A DNA stretch of 64,000 nucleotides from CAMTVQ01 sp947085255 (GCA_947085255.1 CAMTVQ010000011.1:1-64000), one strand, 5' to 3'; positions 8,959-18,485 are shown, counted from the stretch's first letter. Made by a program: numbers and translations. Notes: a model not told the origin generated them from the letters alone.

Positions 8959-11937
8959 ATGAGGTTGTTTTTGAGTAGACTAATTATAGGATTGTTTTTT
9001 ATACAAAAAGCAATTGCCCAACAACCCGTTATGAGGCATTACACGGTGAATGATGGGTTGCCAAGCTCGGAAGTATACTCGGTGATGCAGGATAAGAAGG
9101 GCTATATCTGGTTTTCAACCGATAGAGGTGTTGCACGTTTTGACGGATATACATTTAAAACATATACTACAGATAATGGCTTATGCGATAATACGGTATT
9201 CGATATTTATGAAGATCAGAAAGAACGATTATGGTTTAGAACCTACTCGGGAAAATTGTGCCGACTAGAACAAGGTAATTTCGTTTCAGTATCTGATTCT
9301 CTAGCATCCAAAAATAGTGCAGCTAATCATGGGCTTTATGTAGATAAAGATGACACGCTTTGGGTGGGACTTAAAAACCATTCTACATCTGAATTAATGG
9401 TATATCCACCGGGGTATAAAACACGCCAAACACTTAATCGAGATACACTCAACCAGTGTGAAGCTATTTTAATCAAAGAAATTAAAAGTGGTTTTTTAGC
9501 TACCTATCTTTCCCGAATCTGTCTTCCCAATGAATACTATGCAATACGTTTGGTTGACTCTTTAGGAAAAGTATTCAGGTATCAATTGCCTGGTACTGCT
9601 GCTTATTATGTAACACACCAGTTGCAGAGCTATCAAATTATTCGTACACATGCTGGAAATTATTTACTGAGCGCTGGAAAAGAGTTGGTAAATCTCGACC
9701 AACAGCGGAATATGCAAATTGTAGGCTTAGGAAAAGAAACTAGTGCTTTATATGAAGACATAAATAGCACTATATGGATTGGTCATTTTGCAAATGGAGT
9801 GAGTGCCTATTCTTTTAAGCAACTTTTTGGCAAGAAAACTTCAAAAAATAGTGCGCTTTATGAGCATCGCTTTTTACAAGGCAAATCAGTGACGGCCATT
9901 TTACAGGATAGAGAAGGTGGTTATTGGTTTACTACATTGGAAGATGGAGTTTATTATCTTCCCTCGTTGGATATAAAAAGCTACACGATAGCCGATGGAT
10001 TACAAAACAATAAAGTACTTAGCATCACTGGAAATGGATTAGCAGAAAGAAATATCTATATTGGATTACAAGATGGTTGGATTAATAAAATTGAGCATGG
10101 TAAGATACAGAAAGTTTCTACCCCACCTATCTCTTACAAAGGGAATGTAGTACTTGCCTTACTTCGTCGCAGCAATGGTGAATTATGGTGTGGCACTACT
10201 AAATCAGAACTCTATCATGTAAAGAGAAAGCAATTTATTGGGTATGGTAATGCAAATACAAAGGCTCTGATCCAAACAGATGCCCTTACTGTATGGGCTG
10301 CACACACTAATGGGTTAGCTAAGTATACTATAAATGCGACAACAGCATCTATAGAGAAAAAAATATATTCTCATAAGGGCTTATCTGCTTATACCTTATG
10401 CAAGCAAGATAAACGTTTATGGATAGGAACAATCAATGGCCTTTACAGCTTTGATAATCAAAAATTCAGGTATCATGGCAAAGAGCATCTGTTGCTGGCT
10501 AACCGCATCGTAGACATTAAGAAATCATCTGATGGATGTTTGTGGATGGCTACTCGGGGAGCAGGTATCATTATCAAGAATAAGAACAAATTGCGTACCC
10601 TTTCCACCAAAAATGGATTAGCTAATAATTTATGTAATAGCCTGTACATTACCGGTGGAGATACGGTATGGGTAGCCACCAATAGCGGATTAAGCAGGAT
10701 TGTAAAGAATGAGGCAAATACGTATCAGATAAAAACAATTACAACCAATGACGGCTTAGCTTCCAATGAGGTGAACCAAGTATATCAGTCGGGGAATAAA
10801 TTATGGGTAGCAACCAATAGCGGGTTATCTGTTTTTGATATCCATAAACTAAAGGAAGACACTATTTCTCCACCAGTATATATTACTGGAATAAACATCA
10901 ATGAAGAAGACACAGTTCTACTTAGTGCATATCACCTAGAATATGACCAAAACAACTTGCAGATATCTTTTGTGGGTTTATCGTATAAAAATCCTGGAAA
11001 AATTTGGTACAAATACCGGTTAGAAGGGCTAGATACCACTTGGATTTATACCACAGCTACCAGTGCGCAATTTATAAAGTTACCTTCAGGAAGCTATACT
11101 TTTCGGGTTGTAGCTATGAATGCTGGTGGCTATGCAGGTGAAGTAACGGCTTTTGTAAGCGTATTTATCGCCACACCTTATTGGAAAACAATTTGGTTCA
11201 GGCTGTCAATCATCTTAGCTTTTGCAGTTATCGTAATTGGTTTTATCGTGTTCCGATTGCGGCAAATATTAAGCAGGAACAAACTCTTATATGAACTAAA
11301 TACATCCAAACAACAAGCACTTGCAGCACAAATGGAACCGCACTTTGTCTTCAATTCGCTCAATTCCATTCAGAATTATATCCTTCAAGAAAATAAAGAA
11401 GCTGCTACTAATTATTTAACAAAACTAGCTAAACTCATACGGATGACCCTGGATCATTCTTTGCAGCATTATATTACATTAGAAGAAGAATTAGCAGCTT
11501 TAAAATTTTATTTAGAACTAGAAAAGCTGCGATTTAAAGACAAATTCACATTCACGATTGTGGTGGATGCTGATTTGGCTAAGGATAAACTAAAGGTACC
11601 AGGGCTAATCATCCAACCGTATGCCGAAAATTCCATCCTCCATGGTATTATGCCGCTAGAAAAAAGGGAAGGGAAATTGGAAATAATTATTCAGAAACAC
11701 GAGCAATACTTACTATATATCATCCGTGATAACGGTATTGGTCGGAAACAGAGTGCCCTGAAACCAAAGAAACCAGGACAGCATAAATCGGTAGGAATGT
11801 CAATTACGCAGAAACGTATAGAGTTGATAAATGCGGTATTTAACCGAGATATCCGCATTAAAATTACCGATATGGAAAATAGAGAAGGACAAGCAATGGG
11901 CACGCAGGTAGAAGTAGTGCTCCCGATAATCTCTTAA
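8959..11937 (+). CDS. LytS-type sensor histidine kinase with Reg_prop propeller and Y_Y_Y domain
   Basis: Predicted 992-residue membrane sensor kinase. Residues 1-20 are a signal peptide (MRLFLSRLIIGLFFIQKAIA). The periplasmic part is built of Reg_prop propeller blades (GYIWFSTDRGVARFDG, LWVATNSGLSVFD and others), then a Y_Y_Y domain to about residue 735. One transmembrane helix lies near 747-768. The cytoplasmic part is a His_kinase domain with the phospho-acceptor in PHFVFNSLNSI (H795), an N-box PYAENSILHG near 890 and a G-box DNGIGRKQ. Its natural partner is the LytTR regulator 98 bp downstream. An in-frame TTG at 8890 would add 23 residues but lies upstream of the promoter and the signal peptide, so ATG 8959 is chosen. 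Signal unknown. It is not a hybrid (SusR-like) two-component protein, because no receiver domain follows the kinase. Confidence 0.9.
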   Translation: MRLFLSRLIIGLFFIQKAIAQQPVMRHYTVNDGLPSSEVYSVMQDKKGYIWFSTDRGVARFDGYTFKTYTTDNGLCDNTVFDIYEDQKERLWFRTYSGKLCRLEQGNFVSVSDSLASKNSAANHGLYVDKDDTLWVGLKNHSTSELMVYPPGYKTRQTLNRDTLNQCEAILIKEIKSGFLATYLSRICLPNEYYAIRLVDSLGKVFRYQLPGTAAYYVTHQLQSYQIIRTHAGNYLLSAGKELVNLDQQRNMQIVGLGKETSALYEDINSTIWIGHFANGVSAYSFKQLFGKKTSKNSALYEHRFLQGKSVTAILQDREGGYWFTTLEDGVYYLPSLDIKSYTIADGLQNNKVLSITGNGLAERNIYIGLQDGWINKIEHGKIQKVSTPPISYKGNVVLALLRRSNGELWCGTTKSELYHVKRKQFIGYGNANTKALIQTDALTVWAAHTNGLAKYTINATTASIEKKIYSHKGLSAYTLCKQDKRLWIGTINGLYSFDNQKFRYHGKEHLLLANRIVDIKKSSDGCLWMATRGAGIIIKNKNKLRTLSTKNGLANNLCNSLYITGGDTVWVATNSGLSRIVKNEANTYQIKTITTNDGLASNEVNQVYQSGNKLWVATNSGLSVFDIHKLKEDTISPPVYITGININEEDTVLLSAYHLEYDQNNLQISFVGLSYKNPGKIWYKYRLEGLDTTWIYTTATSAQFIKLPSGSYTFRVVAMNAGGYAGEVTAFVSVFIATPYWKTIWFRLSIILAFAVIVIGFIVFRLRQILSRNKLLYELNTSKQQALAAQMEPHFVFNSLNSIQNYILQENKEAATNYLTKLAKLIRMTLDHSLQHYITLEEELAALKFYLELEKLRFKDKFTFTIVVDADLAKDKLKVPGLIIQPYAENSILHGIMPLEKREGKLEIIIQKHEQYLLYIIRDNGIGRKQSALKPKKPGQHKSVGMSITQKRIELINAVFNRDIRIKITDMENREGQAMGTQVEVVLPIIS

Positions 11938-12035
11938 TACGCAATTACCAATCTGGTTGACCTAACTATCAATTTACAAAAATGAGTAAAAGGGGTTTAT
12001 TACTTTTAGGCTTTAAATATATATAATCCATTACT

Positions 12036-12779
12036 ATGTATACGGCTATTATCATTGATGACGAAGTAGATGCTATTAGTGTACTTCGTAGTCTTATTCT
12101 TGACTATTGCAAGGAGTTGGAAGTAATTGGAACTGCCCATTCGGTGGTATCGGGTATTAAAGAAATTCTTACGAAAAAACCAGACTTTGTTTTTTTAGAT
12201 ATAGAAATGGCCGATGGTTCGGGCTTTGAGCTATTGGATAGTATACCTGATAAAAATTTCAAGGTCATTTTTGTAACTGCCTACAATCAATATGCTTTGC
12301 AGGCTATTAAGCAAAATGCCTTAGATTACCTATTGAAACCAGTTGCAACAGATGAATTGGTGGTAGCTGTGCAAAAAGCGATTGCAAATACGCGCTCTTT
12401 AGACAATTCATGGGAAAAATTAAAACAAAACCTACCCGATTTACGACCTCAGAAACTAATGCTACCTACTCTACAAGGTTTTTTTGTACTCGAAATTAGT
12501 GATATTATTTATTGTCGCTCCGAAGGCAGCTATGTTCATTTTTATTATGGGGATAACCGTACCTGCATGATATCACGTCAGCTAAAGGAATACGAAGAAC
12601 TATTAACACCACACTATTTTTTTCGAATTCACAATTCGTTCTTAGTTAATCTAAATAAAATACGTGAATATATTAAAGCAGATGGCGGCCATGTAGTGAT
12701 GTGTAATGGTGCTGAATTACCTGTATCTGACCGTAAAAAAGCAGAATTCGTACAACAGCTTACCTCGTTTAGTCGGTAA
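12036..12779 (+). CDS. LytTR-family response regulator
   Basis: A 247-residue regulator. The receiver domain (1-120) has the acidic pair D8-D9, phospho-acceptor D55 in FVFLDIEM, T81 and K101 in DYLLKP. The LytTR DNA-binding domain (about 140-245) includes YCRSEGSYVHFYY and RIHNSFLVNLNKI. It follows the LytS-type kinase by 98 bp on the same strand and is almost certainly its output partner. A weak TACTTTTA box near 12001 suggests it may also have its own promoter. LytTR proteins bind imperfect direct repeats. Targets cannot be read here, but the divergent adhesin and the downstream lipoprotein are candidates by position. Confidence 0.92.
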   Translation: MYTAIIIDDEVDAISVLRSLILDYCKELEVIGTAHSVVSGIKEILTKKPDFVFLDIEMADGSGFELLDSIPDKNFKVIFVTAYNQYALQAIKQNALDYLLKPVATDELVVAVQKAIANTRSLDNSWEKLKQNLPDLRPQKLMLPTLQGFFVLEISDIIYCRSEGSYVHFYYGDNRTCMISRQLKEYEELLTPHYFFRIHNSFLVNLNKIREYIKADGGHVVMCNGAELPVSDRKKAEFVQQLTSFSR

Positions 12780-13067
12780 ATCACGTTCGAACCAGAACAC
12801 CTATTTATTATAATTTTATTGTCCCGTCCTGAAATAGCGATACACTAAAAAACATCGTTATATCATTAAAGTTAAGCTATGTAAAGCGAAACTTTGGTGC
12901 AATTTCCAACCCAAATCCAGTAGTTGTAGTTAGAATAGACGCGGTAAACAATCACCCAATTATTGTTATACTACTTATGTTAGACTTGCATAACGATTCG
13001 CCTAAAAACCCAAGGTCAGGTATATCATTAGTCGAATCAAAATTTAATTTATTTAAAACTAAAAAAA
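12780..13067. other. Intergenic region, no gene seen
   Basis: This 288-bp gap lies between the LytTR regulator and the lipoprotein. No convincing ORF, tRNA or terminator is visible. A short stretch starting GTCCCGTCCTGAAATAGCG at 12821 resembles the kind of sequence found at insertion-sequence ends, but no partner end or transposase accompanies it. Confidence 0.4.
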
Positions 13068-13754
13068 ATGAAAAGAATGAATGTACGAATGAGCGTTATC
13101 CTGTTTTCAGGAATGCTTCTGCTTCTAGCAAGTTGCAGTAAAAATGAAGAGCAGCTAGTTCCTGTTGCTTCTAAAAACTCCCCTTCAACTACTGCTCAAC
13201 GACTGGACCTCACGGCTCCACTTCCTAATACAAGCCAGAATTATAATGTATTAATTACTGTCAAAAGCGACATATATGACAGTAAAGAGAATATGACTAA
13301 GTACGATCAGGATTATTACAGCTTTTTCCAGGTTTTTGATAAGGATGGAAAAAACGTATTGGATCCACCATGGGACTACTATATGATTTCGTCTGATAAA
13401 GCAAGTGGATATATCTTACGAAAGGGGCAATTCGGAATTGCTCAACAAGGTAACTTCTGCGAAGCAGGAGGCTCCAATATTAATCTGAAAGCAGGCGATC
13501 ATTGCACCATTAAATATTGGAAAAGCACTATTGATCATAATCCTTATTCTGAACGTCTGCCTATAAATACCGATGGTCCTTCTCGTGTGCTAAAGCCCTC
13601 TCAGGTATTACAAGTTAAATTAACAAGTGGATTGCAAGCTTGTGCAACCGCAAAAGCCGTATTTAATATTGATAATGAAACATGGGATATTTCCAATAAT
13701 ACGCAGGATCCCAGTCATATTATCCTGACTCCGCTAAACGTGAATAATCAGTAG
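13068..13754 (+). CDS. Orphan secreted lipoprotein of unknown function
   Basis: A 228-residue protein with a lipoprotein signal peptide: charged N terminus, hydrophobic core and lipobox LLASC with the lipidated cysteine at C23. The following SKNEE is compatible with surface export of Bacteroidota lipoproteins. I do not recognise the rest. It contains an aromatic-rich segment (YDQDYYSFFQVF, WDYYMIS), two cysteines (CEAGG and DHCTIKYW) in the middle and one more in GLQACATAKAV near the C terminus. It stands alone between the LytTR regulator and a T9SS protein and ends at a strong terminator, so it is probably monocistronic. Function not assigned. Confidence 0.75.
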   Translation: MKRMNVRMSVILFSGMLLLLASCSKNEEQLVPVASKNSPSTTAQRLDLTAPLPNTSQNYNVLITVKSDIYDSKENMTKYDQDYYSFFQVFDKDGKNVLDPPWDYYMISSDKASGYILRKGQFGIAQQGNFCEAGGSNINLKAGDHCTIKYWKSTIDHNPYSERLPINTDGPSRVLKPSQVLQVKLTSGLQACATAKAVFNIDNETWDISNNTQDPSHIILTPLNVNNQ

Positions 13755-13776
13755 TCAGCTTTAGCTTCAGTTAAGG

Positions 13777-13824
13777 AATTGCCCCATAAGAACAAGTATG
13801 TTATGTTATGGGGCAATTTTTTTT
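13777..13824 (+). terminator. Rho-independent terminator after the orphan lipoprotein
   Basis: A perfect 13-bp stem, AATTGCCCCATAA at 13777-13789 with its complement at 13806-13818, encloses a 16-nt loop and is followed by a run of T. It begins 23 bp after the stop codon. Confidence 0.85.
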
Positions 13825-14384
13825 AATTTATTGTACATGCTTTCTATCATGAAACAAGCAGCTTGGAGCTTATTAAAGCGGGACACTCACCGTACCGTTG
13901 TAGGCATAAACTATTACAACCTGCCGCTATATCCCCCAGCAAAGCCACGCCATTTTGCAGGTAATACTAAAAATACCGTTATTTATTTGTAACTGTTCCA
14001 TCTGCACTCACAAAGGGTGCTAAATTGCTGGTATCTGATGTAAAAAACAGAATCTATTCAGCAACGCAATATTTAGTCGGTAATAATCAGATTTAATCGA
14101 GTTCCAATCGGAATAGGGTCTTTGCAAAGTTATACATGGCAAATACCAATCGGGATATTTTCACCTATCTATCAATAGTACTTTAGGTGAGCTAAAAAAC
14201 CATTATAGGGAATGAGCTTATTTAAAAATAAAACTATTCACGACAATGACTGATTACATCCCAGAACTACCATCATACTCGTATGGTGGCTCTCTCATAT
14301 CTGCTCCGCCATAATAATGCTGATAGCACATGCCTGGAAAACAATCAACAATTACTAATTAATCATTAATTAAACTTTATTCAA
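13825..14384. other. Long intergenic region, no gene supported
   Basis: About 560 bp with no ORF I can support. A 64-codon frame at 13798-13992 overlaps the terminator and has an unusual composition, so it is left out. The stretch around 13877 begins AGCGGGACACTC, which shares its first eight bases with the short repeats near 51714 and 53724, so an eroded dispersed repeat is possible. An 8-bp inverted repeat, TAATTAAT / ATTAATTA at 14356-14372, lies 12 bp upstream of the next ATG. Confidence 0.4.
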
Positions 14385-16313
14385 ATGAGATACTTTCATT
14401 CAAAAATTAATTTTAGTGCGTTCCGTTCTAATAACAGTAAAAAAATATTAAAAACAATTGTTTGTGTACTCGCATGTGCCAATATCTCCCAAGCACAGCC
14501 AATTGCAGCAGTTGCAGTTGATCCTTACAGCGCGCCTGGTACTCAGTACCGTATTAAATGGCAAGATAATAGAGTAGTAAGTGGAATTAGTTTTGGTGAA
14601 TATACTGAGAGTGCCACCGATCCTTACCATTACAGTGCTATGGGAAAAACAATCGTCAGAGATGCTGATGGATATATTATCAGTATTAATCCGGGTATTA
14701 AGAGCAGCGGTAAAAAAATGCTCGTTTTAAATAAGTTTAATCCCACTGGCAATAGTAATCTTTCTGCAAGCTCCGTTTTTCAAAATGAATATGTACACTC
14801 TACATTAAGCATTCAGTCAGCCGTAGTTAAAGTGGACGCTTACAATAACATCTATGTAGCTGGCGGTTCAGATATTGGGAAAGGCTTTTTGACCAAATTT
14901 GATCCTAATGGAAACATAGTATGGGAAAAAGTATATGATTCTGAAGAGTTTTATGATATAGCTATTTATAATGGTTACGGTTCATCTACTGCTGTGAATA
15001 TTTATGGTATTATTAGTAGTAGCGGAACCACTGGTGGTGGTCCACGTCAAATTGTCAAATACAACGCTGCTGGTACCAAGCTTTGGAATGTGAGTTATTG
15101 GGGTTCTACTGCTTCTATTTATAGTATTGCTATTGATGAAACCTCATCTTCCTCTGTACTTACAACTGATCGTCATCGGGTTTATATAACTGGTGGATAT
15201 GGAACAGACCACTCCAGCTCAATTGCTATGCTTGCAGCGATTACCCCTTCCAATGGAAATGTTATTTGGGAAGATAAATTTACTGGAGGCTCTTTAACAA
15301 TAGCTAGTAATAGAAATTATGGCAAAAAAGTAATGACAGATGGGGCAGGTAGAATTTATGTATTAGCAGATGTATATACTGATGGTGGGTACAATGATGC
15401 TGGAGTACTCAGATATTCAATTTCGCCTGCAATAGGTACTGATGGAGAGGCTAAGCCTTCTTGGTTTGTAAAACATGACAGTGATAACGGTGATAGGTAC
15501 GATGTGAGTGTAGTTGATATGGAGATACGTTCCGATGGAAGTGAGCTTTTTCTTTTAGTTAATATTAAAGATTATACCTATTCTGGAGATATTATTTCTA
15601 ACTACAATACTCGGCTAATAAAATGCTCTAGCACAGGAAGCCGTGTATGGACATCATCACCACAGGTAACCACTAAGGCTAAGTATGGAGTTGATTTAGA
15701 ACTTCTTCCAGATGGAAGGATTGTTTATTTATCAAAACTTGTAACTAGAGAACCTGACAAGTATTCTCACCCTTTTGAGAGCAGTAGCCTTACTGTCGTT
15801 TACAATATTACTGGAAATACATCTTCGGAAAGTGCCGCGCCCTACACTGCCTCTGGAAATACTCAGACAATTGGTATGGCTCTATGTGTTGATGGTGATA
15901 ACGATATCTATGTTAATGGTTATTCACTCAACAATCCAGTTAAGAGTAATGGAACTGCTCCTATTGTTAGTTCTGCTGCTACCAATATTGCTTTTAAGAA
16001 GACTACTGTACCAACAGATGGAATTATTGATCCACCTATGCCAAGAGGCACTAATGTGGACAACATCTCATCGTTGGAAAATATTTCGTCTGAGTTATAC
16101 CCTAATCCTTCTAATGGAAGCGCTACTCTTTACTTTGGCTCTACAGCCGAAAAACAAGTAAAAGTATACTCCTTTGATGGAAAACTGATTAAAGAATTCA
16201 ATGCTACTGATTCGTCAATACAATTGGATTTAGAAAATGTGGCTAAAGGGATTTATTCGATACAAGTGATTATGGAGAGTGAAAGAACATTGCATAAAAT
16301 GATAATTGACTAA
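14385..16313 (+). CDS. T9SS-secreted beta-propeller-like protein
   Basis: A 642-residue secreted protein. A long signal peptide ends at ANISQAQ (about residue 38). The body consists of SBBP/propeller-like units alternating NNIYVAGG-type and GNIVWEKVY-type strands, for example near 150-190 and 260-300. After a linker, the C terminus (about 565-642) is a typical T9SS type-A sorting domain: YPNPSNGSATLYF, a KVYSFDGKLIKEF strand and a final HKMIID. The protein should be exported across the outer membrane and attached or released. Substrate or partner unknown. It is monocistronic between two terminator-like hairpins and has an AT-rich palindrome just upstream of its start. Confidence 0.85.
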   Translation: MRYFHSKINFSAFRSNNSKKILKTIVCVLACANISQAQPIAAVAVDPYSAPGTQYRIKWQDNRVVSGISFGEYTESATDPYHYSAMGKTIVRDADGYIISINPGIKSSGKKMLVLNKFNPTGNSNLSASSVFQNEYVHSTLSIQSAVVKVDAYNNIYVAGGSDIGKGFLTKFDPNGNIVWEKVYDSEEFYDIAIYNGYGSSTAVNIYGIISSSGTTGGGPRQIVKYNAAGTKLWNVSYWGSTASIYSIAIDETSSSSVLTTDRHRVYITGGYGTDHSSSIAMLAAITPSNGNVIWEDKFTGGSLTIASNRNYGKKVMTDGAGRIYVLADVYTDGGYNDAGVLRYSISPAIGTDGEAKPSWFVKHDSDNGDRYDVSVVDMEIRSDGSELFLLVNIKDYTYSGDIISNYNTRLIKCSSTGSRVWTSSPQVTTKAKYGVDLELLPDGRIVYLSKLVTREPDKYSHPFESSSLTVVYNITGNTSSESAAPYTASGNTQTIGMALCVDGDNDIYVNGYSLNNPVKSNGTAPIVSSAATNIAFKKTTVPTDGIIDPPMPRGTNVDNISSLENISSELYPNPSNGSATLYFGSTAEKQVKVYSFDGKLIKEFNATDSSIQLDLENVAKGIYSIQVIMESERTLHKMIID

Positions 16314-16342
16314 AAGAAAAGTCAACTACAAAAGCTAAACAT

Positions 16343-16374
16343 AAAGGAGTCGATACATATGCATCGACTCCTTT
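16343..16374. terminator. Hairpin between T9SS gene and IS remnant
   Basis: A perfect 12-bp stem, AAAGGAGTCGAT at 16343-16354 with its complement at 16363-16374, has an 8-nt loop. It starts 30 bp after the stop of the T9SS protein. The downstream T-run is weak, so termination efficiency is uncertain. It may mark the boundary of the adjacent insertion-sequence remnant. Confidence 0.6.
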
Positions 16375-16408
16375 GTATTTAATGGATAAGCAAAAGAACG
16401 TCTATCAA

Positions 16409-17060
16409 TTATAGAGTTTTTGCTGTTTCAAAAAGATTTAGCTGCATCTCTGCCGATAAATATCCCTTATCACCAATAAGTATTGTATAACTCAATTGCT
16501 CCATAACATCCTTCAAATAATGGATATCATGAACTACTGCCTTTGTAATGTCAAAACTTTTAATCACTCCATCAAGGGTGCATACTGCATGTAATTTATA
16601 CCCATAGCAATACATCTTTTGAGCAGCACAATAGCCTTTGTCAGGAGCCGTAGCATATTCTTGTTTACAAATTCTTTGAACGAGCACTTCTGCTGAGTTT
16701 ACAGACTTCTAAAGGCATAGAATCAACTAAATGATACGAATCAATAGAAACTATGGTAGTGGATAAGCGCTTGCGAAATTCTTCTGTTTTATTATATAAT
16801 TGCCTCCTGCGACGATTATATACGGAACGTTCAATCTTTGCATTGAGCACTTTTGGCAACATCCTAAACAATTGACGTTCAGAATCAATAGATAAGTATT
16901 CAGCTGTTAAACTCAAGGCTATAAGCTCCTTGTCGCTCAGCTTTGGCTGACGGATTTGTGAAAGAAAATTAGATGTTGGTTCTACTTGATTTAGTACTGT
17001 TAGAATTTTGTTGTAACTTGCCTTTAGGTTGTTAATAATATTTAACTGTTTGATATTCAA
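16409..17060 (-). pseudogene. Frameshifted, truncated IS982-family transposase
   Basis: Two minus-strand frames together match an IS982-type transposase. The N-terminal part (17060 to 16665) has KLSDKELIALSLTAEYL and IDSYHLVDSMPLEVCKLSR. The rest (16687 to 16409) has YATAPDKGYCAAQKMYCYGY, then VVHDIHYL and IGDKGYL. The frames join at 16671-16677, where one extra A appears to have been inserted: removing it restores the order SARSK-ICKQEYA. The reading also stops early, after LFETAKTL. The joined product is about 215 residues, whereas IS982 transposases are usually near 290-300. The element is therefore dead by two lesions. I could not identify both terminal inverted repeats. Confidence 0.85.
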
Positions 17061-17114
17061 TTAAATATACAAATTTTATTCATATAAACAACCTATTTTT
17101 ATCCTTTTATACAA

Positions 17115-18365
17115 ATGCACCACGGGTTAAGAAATAATATGCTGAAGAATCGCAATGCCTCTCTTACTTTTATATTTATTACCGTACTGGTAGATGTTAT
17201 TGGAATGGGAATTATTATCCCAGTAATTCCTACACTTATCGAAAACCTTACTGGAAATGGCTTGAGTGAAGCTGCTCGTTATGGCGGTTGGCTCATCTTT
17301 TCGTTTGCCATTATGCAATTTTTATTTTCGCCTATTTTAGGTGGATTGAGCGATCGATTTGGTCGCCGCCCTGTATTGCTAATAGGTTTGTTAGGCTTAG
17401 GCTTAGACTATATTTTTCATGCCTATGCCCCTACCCTTGCGTGGTTGTTTGTAGGTAGAATTATAGCTGGTATATGCGGTGCTAGTTTTACTACCGCTAC
17501 AGCGTATATGGCAGATGTAAGCGAACCCAGTAAACGGGCTCAAAACTTTGGATTGATTGGTGCTGCTTTCGGCATGGGTTTCATTATTGGCCCTATGATA
17601 GGCGGCATTGCCAGTCAATGGGGTACACGCGTGCCCTTTTTAGTAGCCGCAGCATTGAGTTTACTCAACTTTTTGTACGGTTATTTCATCTTACCAGAAT
17701 CATTAAAGCCCGAAAACCGTCGTGCCTTTGATTGGAAACGTGCCAACCCTATTGGCTCGCTTTTGCAATTACGCAAATATCCCGTAATAAGCGGCTTGGT
17801 AGCTTCATTGGTGCTTATTTATTTGGCAGCACACTCGGTACAATCCAATTGGGCGTTTTACACCATGTTTAAGTTCAAATGGACCGAAGCCATGGTAGGA
17901 TATTCATTGGGTTTTGTGGGCGTAATGATTGCCTTGGTTCAAGGTGGATTGATACGTATAGCCATACCAAAATTGGGACAAAAAAATGCAGTATACGTCG
18001 GTCTGTTTTTATACTTTGTTGGGCTAACACTATTTGCCTTTGCTGCGAAAGGATGGATGATGTATGCATTTTTAGTACCTTATTGCTTGGGTGGCATAGC
18101 TGGTCCTGCGTTGCAAGGAATTATATCCAGCCAAATACCGGATAATGAGCAAGGAGAACTACAAGGTGGACTTACTGGACTAATGAGCGTAACAGCCATT
18201 ATTGGTCCATTGATGATGAACAACTTATTTGCCTATTGTACTGGAGACAATACTCCTTTTTACTTTCCAGGTGCTCCTTTTGTTCTGGGTGCCATACTCA
18301 TGCTCATTAGTTTATTGCTTACCATCAATCCTTTGCGTACACGGTTTGTGGAAACGAAGAAATAA
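17115..18365 (+). CDS. TetA-like MFS efflux transporter
   Basis: A 416-residue twelve-helix major facilitator of the DHA1/TCR group. Helix 1 (FIFITVLVDVIGMGIIIPVI) and motif A between helices 2 and 3 (GGLSDRFGRRPVLL) are clear. A motif-C-like glycine-rich segment (GAAFGMGFIIGPMIGG) lies in helix 5. Such proteins export drugs by proton antiport, and substrates cannot be told from sequence. It could start at ATG 17115 or at ATG 17139 (MLKNRNASL); the second gives a more usual short N-terminal tail. It lies only 54 bp from the divergent IS982 remnant, so a past insertion may have altered its promoter. A strong hairpin follows. Confidence 0.88.
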   Translation: MHHGLRNNMLKNRNASLTFIFITVLVDVIGMGIIIPVIPTLIENLTGNGLSEAARYGGWLIFSFAIMQFLFSPILGGLSDRFGRRPVLLIGLLGLGLDYIFHAYAPTLAWLFVGRIIAGICGASFTTATAYMADVSEPSKRAQNFGLIGAAFGMGFIIGPMIGGIASQWGTRVPFLVAAALSLLNFLYGYFILPESLKPENRRAFDWKRANPIGSLLQLRKYPVISGLVASLVLIYLAAHSVQSNWAFYTMFKFKWTEAMVGYSLGFVGVMIALVQGGLIRIAIPKLGQKNAVYVGLFLYFVGLTLFAFAAKGWMMYAFLVPYCLGGIAGPALQGIISSQIPDNEQGELQGGLTGLMSVTAIIGPLMMNNLFAYCTGDNTPFYFPGAPFVLGAILMLISLLLTINPLRTRFVETKK

Positions 18366-18375
18366 TTTTTAGTAG

Positions 18376-18408
18376 AGTCTTCGGATGACTTAAAGTCATC
18401 CGAAGACT
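18376..18408. terminator. 16-bp hairpin after the MFS gene
   Basis: A perfect inverted repeat, AGTCTTCGGATGACTT at 18376-18391 with its complement at 18393-18408, starts 11 bp after the MFS stop. There is no clear T-run, so it may act as a processing or attenuation hairpin rather than a classical terminator. Confidence 0.6.
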
Positions 18409-18471
18409 TGAACCAACAAGTCTTATACTCAATTTAACACAAAGTACAGCCGTAATTAACAGGCATTTCCC

Positions 18472-18479
18472 TATCTTTG
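18472..18479 (+). promoter_or_regulatory. TAnnTTTG -7 box directly before mtaB
   Basis: TATCTTTG at 18472-18479 fits the Bacteroidota -7 element. The mtaB ATG is at 18486, so transcription would begin at or next to the start codon. This implies a leaderless or near-leaderless message. No clear TTG -33 element is visible. Confidence 0.5.
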
Positions 18480-18485
18480 CGCCCT

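Noticed and set aside
12780..13067. Search for tRNA or small RNA genes in intergenic gaps
   Set aside because: No tRNA cloverleaf or T-loop sequence with matching acceptor stem was found here or in the other gaps.
13798..13992. 64-codon plus-strand frame
   Set aside because: It begins inside the terminator stem, has no recognisable motif and its composition is unlike coding neighbours.
15775..16161. 128-codon leucine-rich frame inside the T9SS propeller gene
   Set aside because: A shifted frame of a gene with a clear signal peptide and sorting tail; the leucine richness is an artefact of the shift.
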